Positions 56,931-64,000 of a stretch of 64,000 nt of DNA are shown piece after piece. The stretch's first letter is position 1. Every line of letters begins with the position of its first letter. Origin of the DNA: Turbatrix aceti (lineage: Eukaryota; Nematoda; Chromadorea; Rhabditida; Panagrolaimidae); NCBI GenBank assembly GCA_963969345.1, contig OZ017767.1:2880739-2944738 (forward strand), read 5' to 3'. The position numbers and the translations under genes were made by a program. Below the pieces are notes generated by a model. It saw only the letters and a program-made list of their open reading frames with translations. It was not told the origin of the DNA and did no database searches.

Positions 56931-59434
56931 ATGATGCGTCGACGACTTCACACGTGGTACTTTTTTCGACGACGGGAACTCAAATATGCCTCGCTTACGT
57001 TTTGCCTTATCACGTTCATTGTTTTCTTTTCGTCGACAAATGATGCTCGGCATCTCGCGCCGTCTTTGCCTCTGGAGGCCCGGGCTCCGGCTGATCTGGC
57101 AAATCTTGCCAAGAGTCTGAAGATTCCCAAAACTGTTGACGCAACTTCGGGGGTGAGTTTTTATGGGTTTTGGGGCTCTTTTTTGTTTTTTTTGGTGCAA
57201 CTTGTTTGCAATTCAGAGGATTAGTGGTTCCTCTGCTATTTTAAGCCTCAGAGGACGTGAATTATTCATGTAATAGACTTTTCCATCCCATCCTCGATGG
57301 TTGGTGCTTGATGTACTTTTTTGTTTTTTTTGCAGAAGCTCTACGATCAAGTTTTCGTTCACTTTGACCTGAAAGGAGCCGCCCCGACCGTTGACTACTT
57401 CAAATATCTCTTGCATTTTGTCGCTGCCAATGGCGCTACGGGTGAGTCCAAGATTTTTTATGCGGGACACTTTACATCATTTTGTATTTATTTTGTACAT
57501 CAAAGAAGCTTTCAAAATCAGATTTTATCCTTTTTTACCAGAAATTCAGGCACGAAGGCTTTGTAGGGGATTAAACATCATCCAGAATAAGAAGTGCCTT
57601 CCGGGGATTAAAAATTATTTTTTTCTGTTTGCAGGAGTCGTTCTTGAATGGGAAGACATGTTCCCCTACACCGGGGCTGTCAAATCAGCGGTCAACGACG
57701 AAGCGTATACGCTGGATCAGGTGAAAGACATCCTCAGACACGCCAAATCACTCAATCTGAAAGTTGTACCTTTGTATCAGACTTTTGGACACCTCGAGTG
57801 GATACTCAAACTCGCGGAATTCAAAAAGTACAGGGATGCGCCGAGGAGCGATGGCGTCATCTGCATCGAAGACACCGAAGGCGTCGCGAATATCATCCTC
57901 GATCCCATCAAGCAGATACTCGACGTACAGCGGGAATTTGGCATCGAGTATATTCATATTGGAGGCGACGAGGCTTACGAGGTGGGTTCGGGGCAAGGAA
58001 TAAAATTTTGGCCGAAAAAAAATTTGATGATCAGTTTTTTTCGTTTAAAAGTAGAATTTTCTGACGTTTTTTAATTTTTTATTATTAAAAATGAATCAAA
58101 AATTAGTTCCGAGTTTAATTTTAATTTTAAAAAATTATTTAAAAAAGTTCTTTCAATTTTTTTTCGAAAAGTTTTTTTCAAAGTTCTAAAAAATTATTTT
58201 TTATTAGAAAAAAACTAATATTAAAGCAAATTGCATTTTTTTCAGTACGGACAGTGCGTCAAGGATTCCAGGAAGCGGGACGCCATCGCAGCGGCTCACC
58301 TGGCTTCGATCGCGGCTTTTATTCGCGAGCATTCGTCACCTGACGTCCAGTAAGTTTCATTTTTCTCCTTTTTTTTTGCATTCTGAATACCTGTTTTTTT
58401 TCCAGCGTTCTCGCATGGAACGACATGGTCCTCCAGATGGCGCCACAAGACCTCGCGGCCGTAGGCTTGCTCCAGTCCATCGAACTCGTCGTTTGGGATT
58501 ACGGTGATCTCGCGAGATTTGGATGTGAGTGGTTTTCCTCTCTTTTTTTTGGTTTGAGGTTATTGGATGCCTTTTTTTAGCCTTTTTCTGGGAAGCAAAT
58601 TCGAAGCCGGACACCCTGCCAATCTGGGGCGCTTCTGCGTTCAAGGGAGCCGACGGATCGTACAACATTTACATGGACTACCAAAAACGACTCAAAAACA
58701 ACGAAATCTGGCGGGATGCGAAGAAGAACTTTATCCCGTCCCAGAAATTCGGGGGCCTGATTATCACCGGGTGGCAGAGATACGATCATTTTTCGACTTT
58801 CTGCGAAATTCTGCCCACAGCGCTGCCGTCTTTGGCGCTGCAGCTGCAAGTCGCCAAGGACGATCCCAAGCCGTATATCAGGGCCGGCGAAGCCCTGGGC
58901 TGCAAAACCAAGGCCACGAATTTGGATAACTACAAATACAACTTACGTTCGTGCGATTTCAAAGGTTTGTGTTTCAGAAAAAAATTTTTTTTTATTACGT
59001 CATGGATTTTTTTTATAGGTCACGAAATGTATTATGCGATTCAGCATACGATGCGGTATCTTCTCGAGACCGAAATTCCACAGTTCCTCGCGACTTCCCA
59101 CGAAGTAGGAGGATGGTTCAGACCGTATAACCGGCGGTATTCGATCAGCAGTCATCGCTACCTTGGCATACTCAAGCCAGAACTCGACAATAAGCTCAGT
59201 CAACTCGAAAAACTCACGACAAAAATTCAAAAGGGTCTCAAAAAACTCCTCGTCGGATCCGCGGCTGACGAATTCGTCTTCGACGCTCTCGGACCATCGC
59301 TGCGACGCTTCAGAACGATGGTCGCCGATGCGGAAGCCATCCTCGCAAAAGATACGTTCGGCAAGAGATCCTTCAAATTTGATGACACGGATCTCGAGCC
59401 CCTGGACGATGGCCTGTTCACCTTCATCGCATAG
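56931..59434 (+). CDS. hexd: Hexosaminidase D-like GH20 glycosidase (565 aa)
   Basis: Seven exons in frame: 56931-57152, 57336-57441, 57635-57981, 58246-58349, 58406-58524, 58581-58964 and 59019-59434. A basic N-terminus is followed by one hydrophobic segment (about residues 22-36), giving a type II membrane or signal-anchor start. The catalytic GH20 barrel follows: FDLKGAAPT near its start, LEWEDMFPY, QTFGHLEW, and the hallmark HIGGDEAYE with the Asp221-Glu222 pair that positions the substrate N-acetyl group and donates the proton. Then come LAWNDMV and a WGASAFKG segment. The overall layout matches hexosaminidase D rather than lysosomal HEXA/HEXB. Expected activity: removal of terminal beta-GalNAc/GlcNAc. 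The C-terminal 140 residues are helical and charged. Two introns carry long T runs. Confidence 0.9.
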
Positions 59435-60513
59435 GAAAATTATTTAGAGTCCAAGAAGTAATCGAGTCCTCAAAAATTTTATTTACTGCAATCATCTCTG
59501 TTAGAGACGAAAAATACCAGATGCGCCTTTTTTTCGAGCAAAAAAAATTTTCTCTTTGAGAGTTTTTTTTGGCCGAATTTATTCTTTTTGTTATAATACT
59601 AGATTTTTTTCTTACTGCAGCTTTGCCCTTCTTCACCGCTCACCGCCTTGGGGTTGGTTACGATCACTGGTCATGATGGGGATATTTGGGATATGATATG
59701 TGTATTTTTGCTTATATTTACCCTGGTTTTGGTTGTTTATTGCTTTTCGTTCGTTGCTTTTTGGCAGCAAAATACAAATTTGAATTGATGTACATTTTTT
59801 GCGCAAAAAACTGCAATTTTTCACTTAAAAAAGATTTTAGCAAAAAACATGGATGCAAATATTTACTCAAGATTGCAAAAAAAACGGTGGACTTATTTAT
59901 CTTCTTTTTCCTGCCACGAAATTGAAGGCAGCTACAGTACAGTACCTTGTCAGGGTAAAATCGGTTTTGGGCTCAAAGTTTTAGGTTTTTTTTTCTTCTT
60001 AATTTTATTTACTTGCAAGCAATAATAATATTTTTTTGTAATTTATCGTTACTACCTAAATTGTATGTTTTTTATCGTGACGGGTCTTACCTGGATTGTT
60101 CGTCATCTTTGTATACATATTTTTTTCCTTGGTTTGTTTTTGGATGATGGCAATGTTTGCCGCCGAATATGTGATTATAATAAATACATATACTATAAAT
60201 ATTGTATACTTGCGTTTGGATTTGTGAAAGCTGCTCGAAAAAAAAATTGAATTGCAAAAAAAAATTCTAATTTATGCTGAATTTTGTCAAAAAAAAAATT
60301 GATTGTCGATTTTTTTGGCAAATTTGTACAGATTTTTGAAAAAGTGTTCCAATTTTTTGAAAACGAAATTTTTTTGTAAACGTTAGAAAATATTTAGCGT
60401 ACAAAAAGAAGCACAATTTACCTGAATTGCATCTTTTTACTCTTTTTTTGAATTTTTGATAAAACCTTTTTCAAAATGAATTTTTTTCTGATTTGCACAA
60501 AATTTTTTTACAG
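59435..60513. other. 3' flank of the GH20 gene and AT-rich DNA
   Basis: A strong acceptor-like site (T run, then TTACTGCAG, ending at about 59620) is followed by 60 GC-richer bases with no start codon that stays open. It could be a 5' exon for the orphan exon at 60514, but no consistent frame was found. The rest is AT-rich. Confidence 0.3.
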
Positions 60514-60640
60514 TCCCAAAATTCAGTCCGGCCTGCATTTTTATGATCCAAACTTCGTTCGCCGACAAAAAATCAACCCATTGAAAGCCCCGACCATGGT
60601 CGATGCTTCCGCGACCACTGTCAAAAAACTTGCCAAATGA
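60514..60640 (+). CDS. Orphan terminal exon of an unrecognised gene
   Basis: A T-rich tract and ACAG acceptor lead into 42 codons ending in TGA (60638-60640). The composition is clearly more coding-like than the surrounding AT-rich DNA. The product is basic, with YDPNFVRRQKINPLKAP and then a Thr/Lys tail, reminiscent of the C-terminus of a small ribosomal or mitochondrial protein, but I cannot name it. Upstream exons must end in phase 2 and were not found. It may be the end of a gene with tiny exons, or a relic. Confidence 0.4.
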
Positions 60641-61091
60641 TTAAAAAATTTATTTTTATTCTCAAATACACAACTGACGGCTGATTAATGTCTTGCAAAA
60701 AAAAGTGATAATCGTTACCCACCAGAGTACCGATATCCACACCAGTACGCGGTTGATAACCTTTTGTTTTTTTGTTATTTTTCATTGAGGACGACTACAT
60801 GAATACGATTGATTTTGATTGATTCTTTTCTGCTTCACCGTATTTTTCTTTTTGTCACGTCGTTAAATTAAGGATTTGTCGGGAGGAAGTAGTCCATTAG
60901 GTAATATTCATAATCGGGGTGGTTATAACTCCATTACTTACAGTATATCACATGAATGCTGCTGCCATGTTAACGTCAACGATCCTGGAACGAAAATTGG
61001 ATCGTTGAAACTTGAAAAACGAAAAATCCCAAAAAGTAAACTCACGTCACAAAAAAATATTACAAAAAACTCGTTCTCGCCTTTTTCTTCT
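60641..61091. other. Convergent 3' region before cullin-5
   Basis: No gene is seen. It lies between the stop of the orphan plus-strand exon and the stop of the minus-strand cullin gene, so it should hold both 3' untranslated regions. Confidence 0.4.
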
Positions 61092-64000
61092 TCAAGCAAT
61101 GTAGACAAAAGTATTGATATCCTTTTCATCCCTTGCAATATACTTATTTTCAATGAGCCATTCAAGCTGAGATTTGATGAGCTTGAGATGAGGCGTGAAC
61201 ATGTGTTTGAGGAGTTCGACGAGCTCGGTCTGCAGCTGGGCAGAAGTCAGCCGACGGCGAGTTTTCATGAGTTTGACGATCGCTTCCTGCAGTCTGAAGA
61301 CCCTGAGATTCATGATGTCGTCGAACTCCGAAGCATCTGACGCAGCGTCCGGAATAACGTGGAGTCGTCCAACGATGCTCAGCCGGCCTCTGGGCTGCAT
61401 TTTGTCGCCCTTCATGACTCCAAAATTAGAATTCACCCAGAATACCGTTGAATCCGTGAATCCCTTCGCTTCGGGGACATCGGTGAGCAGGAGTTGCTGC
61501 TTCTGCCTAGGGTAGAACGCCAGGAGACTCAGCGTCCTCGCCAGGTCCGGCTGGGGGAGATCGGTTGCCAGCCGGATGTCATCAAAAGTCAGCCGGGCAG
61601 TCGGACGATGATTGAACGCCGAGAGCACAGAAAGCTGCGGATGGGTGACCTCGATATCGTATTTTCCCTGTTTGTTGGCCCAGGTAATCGTCGTCGTCGA
61701 CATTTGATGGGCAAAGTAGATTTTCCGTCCGCAGTGCTTCTGGCGGTAGGCTTCTTCGATTTCAGCCGCGCAATCCTCAAGTTCCCTCGGGAGCGTGCAT
61801 CTGACGTCTTTTGCCTTGCCCCAGGCACCGACATTCAAAACTTTGAGCGACATCATGTCTACCGTCGATTTGAGCACCTTGGTGTTGGGTGATTTGGAAA
61901 GGACGTCCTTCATCTCGGTATTCGTCGTCTTGGTTACCTCAATGTCCTGCAGCATCCGGCTGAGCTTGATGACAAAGTCCGCGGGCATGCCGATGTCCCG
62001 GAATCTCTTGACAAGGGTTTCTTCTTTTTCCTGGTCGGCGGTCGTTTCCAGGATGAGTCGACGCGACATGTGAACTTTGTGGAACCGCATGAAGACGTCC
62101 TTGTTGTTGACATACTTCAGAACAAGCAGGACATTGTTGAGTTTGTCGTCGATCTCCTTGTTGGAAAGTCGCTTCGAGACCGCCGATTTTCTCAGGAGCA
62201 TGTCGCAAAAGTTCGCCAAAAGCTCGGGAGAACGGCTCTCAACCGGTGATTTGAAAGCCTTGGTTGAAAGTTCGATGCTGAAGACATCCGTATTGTTGAC
62301 GACGTCTTGGAAAGCCTTGTCTCGGACTGTCAGAAACCTCGAGTCATTCATAAACGCCACCTCGATGAGATTCGTAAAACGAGTGTACATGTCGAGAAGT
62401 TGCTCGACATATTTGTCGCAATCCGTGATGATATCCTTCGCGTGGGCTTTCATCTGTTCGAGACCCTCCCGACGAATGTACTCCTGGAGCATCGATTGCA
62501 TCGTTACCGAACCTTGGGTTGTCTGATTGATGAGGCGGTAAAACATCTTCAGCCTCGGAATATCGTTATCCTTGATTAAACTGTCGCATTCCGCGAGAAT
62601 TTGTTCCTCGTAGTCGGACACCAAAACCTTCACCATCGTGCTGACAAGTCGTTCGAGAGAATCGCATTCGCCACCGGTGTGGAGGTACATCTTGGCGCGT
62701 TCCTTTTCCTCTTGTAGCATTTTGTCAGCGTAGGCGACGTAGTTGAGGATGCCAGTCTGAGAGCACACTTCGTTGGCATGGGCTTTGTAAAAGTCCATGG
62801 TTCCCTGGATGTAGGGTTTCTCAAACTCCTCCTGGTAGAGCTTGTACGGCTTGTCTGGTTCCGTGTTGAGTTCCACTGGAAAAAAAAAGATGAAAAAACA
62901 TCAAAAACGAAAAAAAAACGAGTAAGAAATGTCAAAATTGAATCAAAAACGACCGAAAAACTACGATACCTAAAAACAGTGAACAATAACACAAAATACG
63001 ATAAAAGAGAAGAAAACGTATTACTTTTGTGTTTACGATAGTCAAATGTAAGAAGTAACGATGAAAATACGGTAAAAGAGAAGACAGAGTGTTACTTCTG
63101 TGTTTTTACGATATCCTACGAAGTAACGATCAAAACACGATAACAGTGAAGGAAAAGTGTTACTTCCGTGTTTTCCATAGTCTATGAAGTAACAAAGAAA
63201 AAAACGGTACAAATGAACGAAAAGTGTTATTTCTGTCTCTCCGGCAGTCAAAAATGAGGTATAACAATATAAAATACGACCTTTAAATGAAAGAAAATCA
63301 GTTATCCTCAAAATAAAAAACCAAATATTGCTCATCATTTTACGCCAAAACTAATTTCTTTTCAGTTATCAAAAAAACCTACCAAACGATTCCCGCACAG
63401 CAATGACCCGTGATCTGTCCACGGTAGCCCCACTTCGATCGGCATTGATGATTTCCAAAGCGCCATTCATAAGTCTGGGTTTCAGGCCAATGAATACCAA
63501 ATCGCGCCAATGGGTGAGCATTGTCTGAAAGTGCAAATCGGTTATGCATCGTAATTCAGCATCGGTATCAGTTACGACTTACAGTTCGAACAACATTGTT
63601 CTCCGCAGTCTGGGGCTTGTGATAGACGGTCGGCGTCTGTTCAATCCTCATGAGAAAACTGAAGGGATTAGGCAGAAACTTGACAATAAACATGTAATTT
63701 TGCCATTCTTCGATGTATCCTGTGAGCAGGGTTTGGTCGGAGTCGTTGACCGGGATACGTTCGAGAGCCGCGGTTACGTGCTCGAGCAGCTCCTTGTTGA
63801 GCTCCTGCTCGATTCTATCCACGCCGTTTTCGAGCCAGGTAGCAAGGGTATGAATGCTGCTGAAGAGCGTCTGCCATTCGTCCTTTGGCACATTCTGAAA
63901 GCAATAACTTGTGAACAGTGATCCATAAAAAAAATAAATATTTTAAAACCAACCTGCATTTCGAGAAGTTTCTGGACTGTCCTCAGCGACTTGCTCCATA
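61092..64000 (-). CDS. cul-5: Cullin-5 (5' end beyond the window)
   Basis: Four visible exons on the minus strand: 64000-63954 (partial), 63894-63583, 63524-63383 and 62875-61092, joined in frame to give about 760 residues. The protein has the N-terminal cullin repeats and then the cullin homology domain (AAEIEEAYRQKHCGRKIYF onward). The C-terminal winged helix carries the neddylation region (QEAIVKLMKTRR) and the ending RDEKDINTFVYIA. That ending and the NKDVFMRFHK segment are diagnostic of CUL5 rather than CUL1-4. CUL5 scaffolds an E3 ubiquitin ligase with RBX2, elongin B/C and SOCS-box receptors. No frameshift or internal stop is seen. The third visible intron (62876-63382) contains a tandem repeat. 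The missing part is the extreme N-terminus only. Confidence 0.95.
62990..63290 (-). repeat. Tandem repeat in a cullin-5 intron
   Basis: About four units of roughly 65-70 bp contain GTGTTACTTCTGTGTTTT, then ACGATA, then GAAGTAAC, then an A-rich segment with GGTAAAA. Each unit has an inverted pair GTTACTT/AAGTAAC. The words recur at 56260-56490, and the GTTACTT theme also recurs in the BCD1-like intron array. Confidence 0.7.

Noticed and set aside
1..64000. tRNA, rRNA or CRISPR arrays
   Set aside because: No cloverleaf with A and B boxes, no rRNA-like stretch and no regular spacer array was seen on either strand by eye; a tRNAscan-type run would be decisive.

Overview
The window looks like nuclear genomic DNA from a small metazoan, most probably a nematode. 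The genes are split by short introns rich in T runs. The gene set fits: a one-repeat UDP-glucuronosyltransferase, a TTBK-like casein-kinase-1 relative, a small nematode-style tyrosine phosphatase, spastin, and cullin-5. Several genes also have a strong 3' splice acceptor 1-50 bases before the start codon with no obvious upstream exon, which suggests spliced-leader trans-splicing. The species is not identifiable from the sequence alone. All exon boundaries were read by eye from splice signals and frame, not from transcripts.

Layout. 1-2.8 kb: end of an unrecognised gene, then GC-rich and AT-rich non-coding DNA. 2.8-7.8 kb: a complete, young Ty3/gypsy retrotransposon on the minus strand, with identical 339-bp LTRs, a 5-bp target duplication and an intact 1411-codon Gag-Pol frame. 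8-10 kb: three small uncertain genes. 11.5-14.4 kb: a LAPTM-like four-pass membrane protein (+). 14.6-18.6 kb: a divergent FAM151/menorin protein (-). 23.9-25.4 kb: spastin (+). 25.6-27.6 and 30.4-31.5 kb: two related giant palindromes flanked by TTAA, a fold-back transposon family, on either side of a MIF4G gene (-). 32.5-45.8 kb: six closely spaced plus-strand genes (UGT, PTP, mitochondrial uS17, TMED10/p24, RNF207-like, BCD1/ZNHIT6-like) that may be an operon.

46.7-54.2 kb holds a cluster of seven paralogous genes for secreted peptides of 80-89 residues. All share one ten-cysteine pattern, and six of seven share a phase-0 intron. Each has a TATA box, and six of seven carry paired forkhead-type (GTAAACA/TGTTTAC-like) sites. 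A TTBK-like kinase gene sits inside the cluster between two near-identical inverted copies of one member. I do not recognise the peptide family; it is the strongest candidate for an undescribed system here.

56.9-59.4 kb: hexosaminidase D-like GH20 enzyme (+). 60.5 kb: an orphan terminal exon. 61.1-64 kb: cullin-5 (-), running off the right edge. A further oddity is strand-fixed enrichment of AACTG after A or T runs between about 10 and 40 kb, independent of gene direction.
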